NCBI GenBank assembly: GCA_007844125.1
Contig: CM017572.1
Coordinates: forward strand, 39,123,397 to 39,187,396
DNA: 64,000 bases
Reading direction: 5' to 3'
DNA from: Sinonovacula constricta
Taxonomy: Eukaryota > Mollusca > Bivalvia > Cardiida > Solecurtidae
The notes beneath the pieces are model-generated. The model did not search any database and had not been told where the DNA came from. It saw only the letters and a list, made by a program, of their open reading frames with translations. Position numbers and translations under genes: made by a program. Of this stretch, positions 1 to 12,299 are shown piece by piece (position 1 is the first letter of the stretch; each line of letters starts with the position of its first letter).

Positions 1-162
1 GAGAATCGTCCGGAACTTATTATACACGCTAGAGGGATAGAAAAGCTTGTTGTATGGACATTAAGTAAAATTAAATTGGACGACGAACAAGACAGCATCA
101 AACGCGAAGGAGAGTTGTTTGTAACGCCCTTTGGAGAGAATTTTTCTATCTTGGCAATCTAG
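1..162 (+). CDS. 3' terminal coding exon of an unidentified gene (partial)
   Basis: Frame 1 is open from the first base to a TAG at 160-162 and encodes 53 residues rich in charged and aliphatic amino acids, starting ENRPELIIHARGIEKL and ending FGENFSILAI. An AATAAA at 189-194 lies 27 bp after the stop, and the sequence after it is AT-rich with no open frame. This is the pattern expected of the end of a gene whose remaining exons lie upstream of the window. I do not recognise the family. The composition (balanced codons, no low complexity) argues for real coding sequence, but a chance open frame of this size at a window edge is possible. Confidence 0.5.
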   Translation, partial: ENRPELIIHARGIEKLVVWTLSKIKLDDEQDSIKREGELFVTPFGENFSILAI

Positions 163-188
163 GACTATTATCAGCATCTTGAAACCAA

Positions 189-194
189 AATAAA
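189..194 (+). promoter_or_regulatory. Poly(A) signal AATAAA after the partial gene
   Basis: A canonical AATAAA hexamer sits 27 bp after the stop codon of the partial exon at 1-162, followed by T-rich sequence. Confidence 0.45.
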
Positions 195-1019
195 GTGTAA
201 TTAAGTATATTTTCACAACAGTCTATGATAATTATTTTATTTTCTATTACTTTAACCAGGTAAAATGAATATCAACTACTGTATTAGCTGCTGCAGCTGC
301 AACAGTATATTTTTATACAACTCTTCAAACTCCAGATAAGAATTATAGTGAATTGATTAAAAACTCCATAAGACAATAACAATCAAGTAAATGAATTTTA
401 ATGTTTTGTTTAAAATAATTGAATAAAACAAAATTGTGTATTTTTTATCCTTTATTTTTGAAACTGGCTCGAATAGGGTCTACAGCATTTACATAGTGAA
501 GAAAGTGCGTTGGGCTTTTACTCTGGTTAAATACAGCAACCAAGGGTGCAATTTCATTTTACTACTGATTCGGTCATTTAAGATAACCTTCACTAGTCAT
601 TTTTTGTAAGAAAAAAGATTATCCAATAGGTTACACACAATTATAAAAAAAGTTATTTAAATAAGATTTTCTGGGTGTATCTATCTGCTACGTCTAGAAG
701 TGAAGTATTTTTAGTATTTTGTCTTTTAAATGACTCAGATACACAGATACGCCCCTTATCTGGAGTCCTGTTCAAACAACAGTGTATGATAAATACATTA
801 TTAAGTTAACAAACTGTTGACACAACTACAAGTGTTTTTTACTTACAAGTTCCCTCGTATCTATGATTGACTAAAATTAATCGTAATTAACTTTGTTCTT
901 TAATTGTCGTCCCATCAGCGGTCATCTTAAACTGACAATTTGGTCATTAATTGACATGTAATAAGCGGCCACTCAACAAAACCTGAAAGTCACGTGGGTA
1001 GTCTTTGTTTCGATTTGCT
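195..1019. other. AT-rich intergenic stretch, nothing recognised
   Basis: No open frame of useful length, no inverted repeat and no recognisable RNA gene was seen here. It is ordinary AT-rich intergenic sequence between the partial gene and the repeated promoter-like block. Confidence 0.4.
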
Positions 1020-1345
1020 CGCGTAACCCAATCTCCAACGCAGTGATCTACCCCTTTCAGTAAGGAGAATCTCTGCTACCACACAGAAATCCTTCCAGAT
1101 CTGGAAGGATTTGATTTTTTTACTTTAAATTTTTGTTCAGTAAAATGAAATCGGAATGAATGCGTATGTTAGAAAAATGACTAATAATGGAGGAAAAAAC
1201 AAATTCTAACGATAAAGTAAAAAAAAGAATGTATTTATCACTACAATCGTAACAACTCGGCCATTTCCGTCCTTTCGCCGAGGGCGAAATTTCAGTGTTA
1301 CACCGGTTCAATGTAAACAATCAATGGATACTGTTGAAGAAATTC
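1020..1345. repeat. Promoter-like block, copy 1 (second copy at 24474-24780)
   Basis: About 310 bp are shared almost base for base with 24474-24780 in direct orientation. Both copies contain a perfect 26-bp palindrome (here 1087-1112, core CCAGATCTGG) followed by a T-tract, and a CpG-containing stretch (core ttcgccgagggcgaaattt). Because copy 1 leads straight into an ATG-initiated helicase-like exon, this block may be the duplicated 5' flank or promoter of that gene family. That role is inference; the duplication is directly visible. Confidence 0.6.
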
Positions 1346-1464
1346 ACAAAGTAATAACGGAGTTTGACTCCTCCATAAAAGCGAAACCCAAACAGATCGA
1401 GTGTATGCAGTCTCAGTTGGCAGGCAAAGACTTCATAGCGAATCTGCCTGTTGGTTACGGCTGA
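1324..1464 (+). pseudogene. Helicase-like first exon, broken at the Walker A motif
   Basis: An ATG at 1324 opens 46 codons that resemble the start of RecQ/DEAD-type helicase-like proteins. A Q-motif-like segment (KPKQIECMQSQLAGKDFI) is followed by ANLPVGYG, where a Walker A lysine-serine should come next. The codon after GYG is TGA (1462-1464), so the nucleotide-binding loop is cut. The frame resumes with S-D-Y. The same flanking DNA at 24.47-24.8 kb lacks the coding part (about 1328-1475) entirely. I infer a dead or transposed fragment of a multicopy helicase gene. A real exon with a very different reading is less likely. Confidence 0.5.
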
Positions 1465-1475
1465 TCTGACTATCG

Positions 1476-2110
1476 TCACGTGATTTTGTATGATGGCAGT
1501 GGTTTTAAGCCAGCGGAGCGATGTCGTAAACCCTGTGCGGAGTTTGCGCGTAAGCTATTAATCGCAGCCATTGCTTATACCTGAATAATGCATCGATTAT
1601 ATTTTTATCTTTCGACATTGTCATAGAGTATACATTTTCTGTAAACAATTAAATTTTTGAGACGCTTTGGAGTTTTGATTATGCCGTGAATGATGCACAC
1701 ACAATTCCCCACCCACTTTTGAAACTGCTTTCTACGACGAATCGGCACGGTATAGGGTTCTCCTTGGTGTATTTTCCCTCTAGAAAATGCTCTGAACAAA
1801 GTCGATCATTCTTCAGACTGCAAGTGGAAATTTGGCTCATTGTTTTAAGTAGACTTATCTACAGTTTTCTCAGTTTATCGTCAGTTGGAAAACTGTGAAG
1901 GGTGGCGTCCTTCTGTTAACTCTCCCCTGTAATTGCTACACACACATGAATAATATCTTTTTTTTTCAGTCGAGTTTAACACCTTTTCTGCCATCGTTGA
2001 CATTTTTGATTTGCTCTCCACCGGAAATGAAATGCGAACCTCCAAGCTAAAGAGCGTTTAAGGGAGGCAATTATTCAGGGGAGATAACAGGGGTTATTAA
2101 ACAGGACTTT
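1476..2110. other. Intergenic, partly shared with 24.8 kb, otherwise nothing recognised
   Basis: The first 70 bp continue the match to 24780-24850. The remainder holds only short frames on both strands with no motif, and a T-tract at about 1958-1967. Confidence 0.35.
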
Positions 2111-5100
2111 ATGATGACGAGATATTGGTTCTAAATCATAATCTCAGACAAATATCTGAGTAAAACAACAGGCGCACTCAAGTCTGCAAGGGCATCCCCG
2201 GGTAAAAGTTGCATCTAAATGTGTCCACAATCACCAGATGTTTGGTGAGGTAACCTTTACAGGTGGAATCCGACGGTTTGGACCAGGTCATTGTCTCAAA
2301 CAACCATATAAATAATTGTTACCCTAAAAGATGCCGCGAAATGATGTTTATGTCTTTCACTTTTGTGAACATTGAACTTGAAGCTGCACCGTTGGCTATA
2401 ATTAAACTAAGAAAACCACTTGATTGGTTACTTTTGAGATCACTCTACTTACCATCCTAATAATCCGTTTTGCGTCATTATCTGTATTTAGCCAATATCC
2501 TCAACGCCTTTATTTATAAATTGGAAAAGAATGGACATTTCGAGACAGTTTTTACGATGTGTTCTAAAACGTCTTTTTACAGGAAAGCGTCAGCTAAAGA
2601 ATAAATTATGCTCAAATTCCTCCAAAATAAGTGTAAGGTTTGTCACTTGTGCTTAATGTAGGCAAACTATCGGATAAGACCTTTAAGAAGCAAATAAGCA
2701 TCGCTCTGGCATGATTTGTGTAGAGAAAAATAACAACTAAATTATGTGCATGTAAAAGATTCAGTCCACATCCACATAAATCAATATTACCATGTGATGT
2801 GGTTTTGTTTATCTTAAACTAACATTGAGTTTATTGGTTGCCTTGAACAAGTCAAAGCATTCAAAATTAGTTTTATGGTAGTAGATTTTAGTTTCCCACG
2901 ACTGGTTAACTCGGTAAAGTTCAACACTACAAAGTTAGAATATCAAGTATCTTATGTATTTCGGTGCGACAGGTACTTGAGATAAATGACCAGATCGGAT
3001 CACAGGGATGTAATGTTGACGGAATAAATAAATTGGAGTAAATTTTAAACTTAATGTATTATGGCCGCGTCCGGTAGGACTGAGATTTGAGATCTAATTT
3101 TTAAAAGAAATGCAATCATATGGAAAGTATAGTATTTTTAATAAAATAGTTTCTATTATATCGGATGTGAGCGACCGTTTTGTAACGTTTGTCCCAATGT
3201 ATAATCTATTGATTTTGCAGCTGGAGACGTGTCTGCTTTCCAATGCGTTGACACTGGATTTACCACGGATATAATTTTGACCATTTTGCACGCAAGGTTA
3301 AATTTACAACGGCCAAACAGCGCTTTTCGGCACTTTGATTTTTGTTGTAGCTGTCGAACATCAATTCTGTCCTCGTTAAAAATGCTGGCGTAGGGTCAGG
3401 AAAGATGATATCAAAACGACTGCATTAGTAAAAATTCCCGATGCCATTTAAAGAACTAAAGAAGTACTCAATGAAACAAAAAACGCATATCTTAACCAAC
3501 GATCTATACACGGAGTGTGTGCAAAGAATATGCTTATTAAGTCGGCATCACCGCTCTGGCACGATTTCTGTTTAGAGAAGTAACATCAAAAATAGCATGT
3601 TAATTATGTACATGTAAATTTAACTGTCTACATTCTCTTACTGATATTCTAGCTAAAATCCGTATTGGCATAATGTGCTGTTATCGTGCTTTTCGCAAGC
3701 TAATACAAAGTTAATTGGTTGCCTTGAACAAGTCAAAGCATTCAAAATTAGTTTAATGGTAGTAGATTTTAGTTTCCCACGACTGGTTAACTCGGTAAAG
3801 CTCAACACTGCAAAGTTAGAATATCAAGTATCTTATGTATTTCGGTGCGACAGGTAATTGAGATACATGGCCATGTCTAATCACATGGATGTAGTGTTGA
3901 CGGAATAAATAACTAGGAGTCAAGTTAAAACTTAGAGTTATGAGGCCTCGTCCTATAGGACTGGGTTTTTAGATCTAATTTCAAAAAGAAAATGCAATCA
4001 TATAGAAAGTATAGAATGTTGAATAAAATAGTTTTTGTAATCGGATGTTAGTCACGGCCCAAACTATTTGTCCCAATGTATAATCTATCATGTTGTGTTT
4101 GTTGTTGTTGTTGTTGTTGTTGTTGTTTTGAAGCCGGAGACCTGCCTGCTTTTTCAATGCGTTGACATTTAATTTTCCACGGATATAATTGTAAGCATTT
4201 TATGCACACAGGGTTAAAGTTACACCGCCAAAACAGCGCTTTTCAGCGCTTTGATATTCGGTATAGCTGTCGAACCTCTATTCTGACCTGCTTAAAATTG
4301 CTGTCGTAAAATTTTTGATTTATGGAACTTTCGTTAATAGGAATTCCTATGAATTTAACCTTGTTAATTATAACAAGTACTGATTGCAGAAAATTTTACG
4401 TGTTCGTTAAAATGAATAAAAAGATAATTTATTGTGCAGAGATAAGCAAATAACGAATATGTAGATGGACTGAACATGACCAACTACGAATATTTAGAAG
4501 TTTGTTTCACAAATAAATTTTACTTTGCTTTTTAATTATATTTGAAGGCAATAACCTTACCAAGTATCGGCAGAAATTGGCAGGCTTTTTTCTTTCTAAT
4601 TTGCAGGGATTCTTCATAAAATATGATCTTTGGTGGGGTTTTCTATTTTAAACTGTAATCAATGACTCGTCAACTTTAAATAATCTTTATAAAGTTATTT
4701 CTTGTTTTATTTGTACACAGACATAGAAACGACTGATTTCTTTATTTTCTTTATTTCTTTCCGTGTTTAGGGTATCACAATACCTTAACCTCGACAGAAA
4801 AATGTACATGGATTCTCAATACGTCATCACGTGTTCATACTTATATAAGTTATATAGTTAGTTAGGGCTGCTTCACAGTTCGTCCTTCAATATCAAACTA
4901 CGTGTACTTCGCAGTGATCTCCCTTATATTGGAATCTTGAGGAGACCTCTGCCGGATGTGTTTCAAAAGCTCTTCTGCTGCTGTTCATACATTTAAATTA
5001 TTTTTAATTTATCATTTGTACCAGAATTGAACATTTTCTGCAAAGAACCATAGAATCTTGTTATATAGACAGTACGTCAACATGTATTATGTAGACATTA

Positions 5101-5206
5101 AACAATAAATTGATATTTACCCTTTATTTAAAATAACACATCCGTGCACGTACAGAGTCGTTATGACATTCAAAAACATTTATACAATTATGATGCAGTC
5201 ACTATA
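2111..5206. repeat. Tandem 3.1-kb segment, copy A
   Basis: Copy A starts at ATGATGACGAGATATTG and is followed head to tail by copy B. Equivalent points are 3,096 bp apart (for example 2263 and 5359, 3094 and 6190, 3675 and 6771). The first 180 bp differ from copies B and C at several positions; from about 2290 onward A and B look identical except for a GTT tract two units shorter in A. Each copy also contains an older internal repeat about 0.89 kb apart (near 2830 and 3715). The short open frames in it recur unchanged only because the DNA is duplicated; no protein family is recognised and I do not call genes here. Confidence 0.85.
4100..4129. repeat. GTT microsatellite in copy A
   Basis: A run of about nine GTT units. 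The matching tract in copy B (7198-7230) is two units longer and accounts for the different repeat spacings. Confidence 0.85.
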
Positions 5207-7194
5207 ATGATGACGAGATATTGTTTGTGAAGGATAGCCTCAGACAAATATCTGAGTAAAACAACAGGCGCACTCAAGTCAGCAAGGGCAACCCCGGGTA
5301 AAAGTTGCATCTCAATGTGTCCACAATCACCAGATGTTTGGTGAGGTAACCTTTACAGGTGGAATCCGACGGTTTGGACCTGGTCATTGTCTCAAACAAC
5401 CATATAAATAATTGTTACCCTAAAAGATGCCGCGAAATGATGTTTATGTCTTTCACTTTTGTGAACATTGAACTTGAAGCTGCACCGTTGGCTATAATTA
5501 AACTAAGAAAACCACTTGATTGGTTACTTTTGAGATCACTCTACTTACCATCCTAATAATCCGTTTTGCGTCATTATCTGTATTTAGCCAATATCCTCAA
5601 CGCCTTTATTTATAAATTGGAAAAGAATGGACATTTCGAGACAGTTTTTACGATGTGTTCTAAAACGTCTTTTTACAGGAAAGCGTCAGCTAAAGAATAA
5701 ATTATGCTCAAATTCCTCCAAAATAAGTGTAAGGTTTGTCACTTGTGCTTAATGTAGGCAAACTATCGGATAAGACCTTTAAGAAGCAAATAAGCATCGC
5801 TCTGGCATGATTTGTGTAGAGAAAAATAACAACTAAATTATGTGCATGTAAAAGATTCAGTCCACATCCACATAAATCAATATTACCATGTGATGTGGTT
5901 TTGTTTATCTTAAACTAACATTGAGTTTATTGGTTGCCTTGAACAAGTCAAAGCATTCAAAATTAGTTTTATGGTAGTAGATTTTAGTTTCCCACGACTG
6001 GTTAACTCGGTAAAGTTCAACACTACAAAGTTAGAATATCAAGTATCTTATGTATTTCGGTGCGACAGGTACTTGAGATAAATGACCAGATCGGATCACA
6101 GGGATGTAATGTTGACGGAATAAATAAATTGGAGTAAATTTTAAACTTAATGTATTATGGCCGCGTCCGGTAGGACTGAGATTTGAGATCTAATTTTTAA
6201 AAGAAATGCAATCATATGGAAAGTATAGTATTTTTAATAAAATAGTTTCTATTATATCGGATGTGAGCGACCGTTTTGTAACGTTTGTCCCAATGTATAA
6301 TCTATTGATTTTGCAGCTGGAGACGTGTCTGCTTTCCAATGCGTTGACACTGGATTTACCACGGATATAATTTTGACCATTTTGCACGCAAGGTTAAATT
6401 TACAACGGCCAAACAGCGCTTTTCGGCACTTTGATTTTTGTTGTAGCTGTCGAACATCAATTCTGTCCTCGTTAAAAATGCTGGCGTAGGGTCAGGAAAG
6501 ATGATATCAAAACGACTGCATTAGTAAAAATTCCCGATGCCATTTAAAGAACTAAAGAAGTACTCAATGAAACAAAAAACGCATATCTTAACCAACGATC
6601 TATACACGGAGTGTGTGCAAAGAATATGCTTATTAAGTCGGCATCACCGCTCTGGCACGATTTCTGTTTAGAGAAGTAACATCAAAAATAGCATGTTAAT
6701 TATGTACATGTAAATTTAACTGTCTACATTCTCTTACTGATATTCTAGCTAAAATCCGTATTGGCATAATGTGCTGTTATCGTGCTTTTCGCAAGCTAAT
6801 ACAAAGTTAATTGGTTGCCTTGAACAAGTCAAAGCATTCAAAATTAGTTTAATGGTAGTAGATTTTAGTTTCCCACGACTGGTTAACTCGGTAAAGCTCA
6901 ACACTGCAAAGTTAGAATATCAAGTATCTTATGTATTTCGGTGCGACAGGTAATTGAGATACATGGCCATGTCTAATCACATGGATGTAGTGTTGACGGA
7001 ATAAATAACTAGGAGTCAAGTTAAAACTTAGAGTTATGAGGCCTCGTCCTATAGGACTGGGTTTTTAGATCTAATTTCAAAAAGAAAATGCAATCATATA
7101 GAAAGTATAGAATGTTGAATAAAATAGTTTTTGTAATCGGATGTTAGTCACGGCCCAAACTATTTGTCCCAATGTATAATCTATCATGTTGTGT

Positions 7195-7230
<36 letters not shown>

Positions 7231-8308
7231 TGAAGCCGGAGACCTGCCTGCTTTTTCAATGCGTTGACATTTAATTTTCCACGGATATAATTGTAAGCAT
7301 TTTATGCACACAGGGTTAAAGTTACACCGCCAAAACAGCGCTTTTCAGCGCTTTGATATTCGGTATAGCTGTCGAACCTCTATTCTGACCTGCTTAAAAT
7401 TGCTGTCGTAAAATTTTTGATTTATGGAACTTTCGTTAATAGGAATTCCTATGAATTTAACCTTGTTAATTATAACAAGTACTGATTGCAGAAAATTTTA
7501 CGTGTTCGTTAAAATGAATAAAAAGATAATTTATTGTGCAGAGATAAGCAAATAACGAATATGTAGATGGACTGAACATGACCAACTACGAATATTTAGA
7601 AGTTTGTTTCACAAATAAATTTTACTTTGCTTTTTAATTATATTTGAAGGCAATAACCTTACCAAGTATCGGCAGAAATTGGCAGGCTTTTTTCTTTCTA
7701 ATTTGCAGGGATTCTTCATAAAATATGATCTTTGGTGGGGTTTTCTATTTTAAACTGTAATCAATGACTCGTCAACTTTAAATAATCTTTATAAAGTTAT
7801 TTCTTGTTTTATTTGTACACAGACATAGAAACGACTGATTTCTTTATTTTCTTTATTTCTTTCCGTGTTTAGGGTATCACAATACCTTAACCTCGACAGA
7901 AAAATGTACATGGATTCTCAATACGTCATCACGTGTTCATACTTATATAAGTTATATAGTTAGTTAGGGCTGCTTCACAGTTCGTCCTTCAATATCAAAC
8001 TACGTGTACTTCGCAGTGATCTCCCTTATATTGGAATCTTGAGGAGACCTCTGCCGGATGTGTTTCAAAAGCTCTTCTGCTGCTGTTCATACATTTAAAT
8101 TATTTTTAATTTATCATTTGTACCAGAATTGAACATTTTCTGCAAAGAACCATAGAATCTTGTTATATAGACAGTACGTCAACATGTATTATGTAGACAT
8201 TAAACAATAAATTGATATTTACCCTTTATTTAAAATAACACATCCGTGCACGTACAGAGTCGTTATGACATTCAAAAACATTTATACAATTATGATGCAG
8301 TCACTATA
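5207..8308. repeat. Tandem 3.1-kb segment, copy B
   Basis: This is a direct copy of 2111-5206, and also of the start of copy C at 8309, with a 3,102-bp spacing because its GTT tract has two more units. Near-identity to copy A points to very recent duplication or to an assembly duplication of one locus. Confidence 0.85.
7198..7230. repeat. GTT microsatellite in copy B
   Basis: Same locus as 4100-4129, two units longer. It is the clearest length difference between the young copies. Confidence 0.85.
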
Positions 8309-10015
8309 ATGATGACGAGATATTGTTTGTGAAGGATAGCCTCAGACAAATTTCTGAGTAAAACAACAGGCGCACTCAAGTCAGCAAGGGCAACCCCGGG
8401 TAAAAGTTGCATCTCAATGTGTCCACAATCACCAGATGTTTGGTGAGGTAACCTTTACAGGTGGAATCCGACGGTTTGGACCTGGTCATTGTCTCAAACA
8501 ACCATATAAATAATTGTTACCCTAAAAGATGCCGCGAAATGATGTTTATGTCTTTCACTTTTGTGAACATTGAACTTGAAGCTGCACCGTTGGCTATAAT
8601 TAAACTAAGAAATCCACGTTATTGTTTTTTTTACATGGCTTGATCTTACCATCCTAATAATCCGTTTTGCGTCATTATCTGTATTTATCCAATATCCTCA
8701 ACGCCTTTATTTATAAATTGGGAAAGAATGGACATTTCGAAAAAGTTTTCATAATGTGTTCTAAAACGTCTTTTTAGATTAAAACATCAGTTTGAGAATG
8801 AATTATGCTGAACTTCCGCCCAAAACAGGTGTGAGGTTTGTCACTTGTGCTTGATGTAGGAAAACTATCGGATAAGACCTTTAAGAAGCAATACGCACCG
8901 CTCTGGCATGATTTGTGTAGAGAAAAATAACATCTAAATTATGTGCATATAAAAGATTCAGTACACATCCACATAAATCAATATTACCATAATGTGATGT
9001 GGTTCTGTTTATCTTTAAACTATCATTGAGTTTATTGGTTGCCTTGAACAAGTCAAAGCATTCAAAATTAGTTTTATGGTAGTAGATTTTAGTTTCCCAC
9101 GACTGGTTAACTCGGTAAAGCTCAACACTACAAAGTTAGAATATCAAGTATCTTATGTATTTCGGTGCGACAGGTACTTGAGATAAATGACCAGATCGGA
9201 TCACAGGGATGTAATGTTGACGGAATAAATAAATTGGAGTAAATTTTAAACTTACTGTATTATGGCCGCGTCCGGTAGGACTGGGATTTTAGATCTAATT
9301 TTAAAAAAGAAATGCAATCATATAGAAAGTATATTATATTTAATAAAATAGTTTCTATTATCGGATGTTAGCGACCGTTTTGTAACGTTTGTCCCAATGT
9401 ATAATCTATTGCAGCTGGACACTTGCCTGCTTTCCAATGCGTTGACACTTGATTTACCACGGATATAATTTTGACCATTTTTGCACACAAGGTTAAATTT
9501 TCAACGCCCAAAAGCGTTTTATCAGCGCTTTGATTTTTGTTGTAGCTGTCGAACATCAATTCTGACCTCGTTAAAAATGCTGGCGTAGGGTCAGGAAAGA
9601 TGATATCAAAACGACTGCATTGGTTAAAATTCCCGATGTCATTTAAAGAACTAAAGAAGTACTCAATGAAACAAAAAACGCATATCTTAACCAACGATCT
9701 ATACACGGAGTGTGTGCAATGATCTGTTTATTAAGTCGGCATCACCGCTCTGGCACGATTTCTGTAAAGAAAAGTAACTTCAAAAATAGCATGTTTATTA
9801 TGTACATGTTAATTTAAATGTTTGCATCCTATAATGTGCTGTTATCGTGCTTTGCGCAAGTTGATATAGAGTTTATTGGTTGCCTTGAACAAGTCAAAGC
9901 ATTCAAAATTAGTTTAATGGTAGTGGTTTTAATTTTCCACGACTGGTTGACTCGGTGAAGAACAACAGTGCAAAGTGAGCATATGAAGTATGATATGTAT
10001 TTCGGTGCGACAAGT
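8309..10015. repeat. Tandem segment, partial diverged copy C
   Basis: The first 300 bp match copy B almost perfectly. At about 8610 the similarity drops (aagaaatccacg against aagaaaaccact) and the rest, to about 10015, is an older diverged version carrying the same order of blocks with deletions. The array therefore has one old partial member and two young complete ones. Confidence 0.75.
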
Positions 10016-10539
10016 GATTAAGATAAAGGGAGGTAATACATACAAAACTTTAACGTTCTAAAAATAGATAATAATACTGTGCGGACAAGTCGTTCTATAA
10101 ATAGAATTTGGTGCAATTTGGGGTTTATCATACCTGTCAAACGTCAGTGTGTACACAATGTCGTGCACGCTTTAACAGTTAACATGTGGACAGTGTTCAA
10201 ATGGTAAAGCTGACTATATCTATCAGTTTTGAATCCTTAAAAAGGAAAATAAGAAAAGATTTTATCAGAATTACCATGGGCATTAAGATTTCAACTACCT
10301 AGACAAAGACATGCAAATTATATGTAAAAGTGACAAAAACACAGAGATAAGACACTACACACAAAAATGAAATACCAACAGTTACCGACTTGGAACAGTC
10401 AGAACATATGTTTCAGACATATCTTTTTGTTATTGCAACGTCTCCGATATTTCGTGTTGCATCCAGACTTACTTCGCAGTGATCTCCCTTGACGCCATTT
10501 GAAGGTTAAAGCACACTAAATATATTTGATCTTCATTAT

Positions 10540-10871
10540 GCATTCTCTCACCAGTGGGCGTGCTACACAAGTTTCGCTTACACCTCTGTCAACGCCGGGA
10601 AAAGTAGTTCTCATACACGTGATAGTGATCTTATTTTCAATTTTTACCTCCGCAAAATAGTTCCCCGATAATTTGGGTTAAAATATATCTTAAACATTGT
10701 TCTAAAAAAAATAAAAAAACCCATTTTCATTTTAAGTAAAATATACAGAGATCAAAATAATCTCACGAGCATTTTATTCAATATTTATATTTTGTACAAG
10801 ACTCTTGTACACCGGGCGTTGACAGAGGTGTAAGCGAAACTTGTGTAGCACGCCCTCTGGTGAGAGAATGC
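10540..10871. mobile_element. 332-bp MITE with long inverted repeats and 8-bp target duplication
   Basis: Terminal inverted repeats of about 55 bp begin gcattctctcaccag and differ at one base near the tip (t against a before gggcgtgc). The 8-bp TTCATTAT lies directly outside both ends (10532-10539 and 10872-10879). The interior is short, AT-rich and non-coding. An 8-bp duplication fits hAT-, P- or Merlin-type transposases; the terminus is not a textbook hAT end, so the superfamily is left open. Confidence 0.8.
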
Positions 10872-11792
10872 TTCATTATGATGTAACACTCTGAACACTT
10901 CAGCTCTTTCCGCCACTTTGAAAATGGTCAGGTGTTCTCGGTAAAGTAGTTACTTAATCCGATTAATCCGATTAGAATTCTCAGAAAGACTTAAAATAAA
11001 AAGACTAGTTTATAAAAGGACGAAGAGCCTGATATAAGAATCATCCCTCGGATGTATCTGGTGCAATGATACTTGCTCAAATCACGATCGTTTTGTTCGC
11101 CGGAAGATGGAAGAAGATGCTTTAAATGTAGCTCGCACAAAAGATAAACCATGGCGTCGTTTGACAGCTGTGTCTTTGCTGCGCAGGATAAATTAAACTT
11201 GGGTGATTTAAATTTGAAGCAGCCACAAAGTGAATTTTTACAGGCGTCGTACTATAGTGAGCTTTCATCCGAGCTGCCATCTTTGTTTTGACGTCTGTCA
11301 CAAAAGAAGTCCAATTTAGGTAAATGGCCGAGGTAATCCTACTACCTACATACACCCCCATTCGGGACCCCTCGGCGATTTCTTCGGAAATAGACCTCGG
11401 GAATCATATGCAGAGAAAGGAGTCCGTCCCTGATTGTGACCTCGCGTGATCACTATGAACAATGAAATACGAAATTCTAAATACACACTGAAGAATAGGC
11501 AAGCATGAGATTTTCATTGTTTGTTTGAGTGTTTTAATGGATTCAGGTTTTTCTACATGATATCGAAGGTCGCCATATTTAAACAAATGCGCTTAGGTTG
11601 CCGAATTACAACCAACCATATTACTGAATCTATAAATAGATGGTTGTATCACTACTATGATTTACGAGGTTATTTTCAGAAAGTTACGGAAATGGCCGGG
11701 TTGTTAGGATTGATACACCCCACTCGGATCACGCTTTGGTGATTCTACGTAATCACCTCGGAAATAATGCTGTTGACGAACTACATCCAAAA

Positions 11793-12168
11793 TGGCAATC
11801 GTACCTTCTCGGCGATCTCCGGCAAGTTTCGGATATAGACATCACCGAAGTGTGATCCGAGTGCATGCAGGGTAATAACTGGTATATTACACTTTTACCA
11901 AATCCTATTGGTAATTATACATACAGTATCAACTAAGTTAAAAATATTCTTCAACGAAGCAATCTGCTCTTCTTTCAAGGAGTGTTGAATCTCCATCATA
12001 TCTAAAGCGTAGTGCATGCACTTTGAAAAGACAGCCATCTTTGTTTTACATAATGCAATGAGAAGTTATTCGCCGGGGCAAATCACCAACTGGTGTATTC
12101 CTACAATTACATACGAGGTGATATATCCGAAGTTTGCCGGAGATCGCCGAGTAGGTACGATTGCATAC
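11793..12168. repeat. Inverted repeat pair, arms about 50 bp
   Basis: The arm at 11793-11848 (core ctcggcgatctccggcaagt) is the reverse complement of 12117-12168 (core cttgccggagatcgccgag, allowing one change). The CpG-containing words ccgagtg and cggaacac recur at 11.3, 13.3-13.5, 25.0 and 54.7-54.9 kb, which suggests a dispersed family rather than a local structure. Confidence 0.55.
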
Positions 12169-12299
12169 ACCCGAGAGATGATTCGTGAATTATCCGAGGT
12201 GTTCCGATTGCATAAAATGTGTGTCACTGCTCCGAAATGCGTAATAATGATTCCGGTACAAGCGGATAAGTCCCATTCGTAACTACTCGACTATCCCCG

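Noticed and set aside
2263..8643. Conserved 60- and 65-codon ORFs repeated three times
   Set aside because: Their identity is explained by recent DNA duplication. They lack domains, and the C copy is truncated by ordinary divergence.
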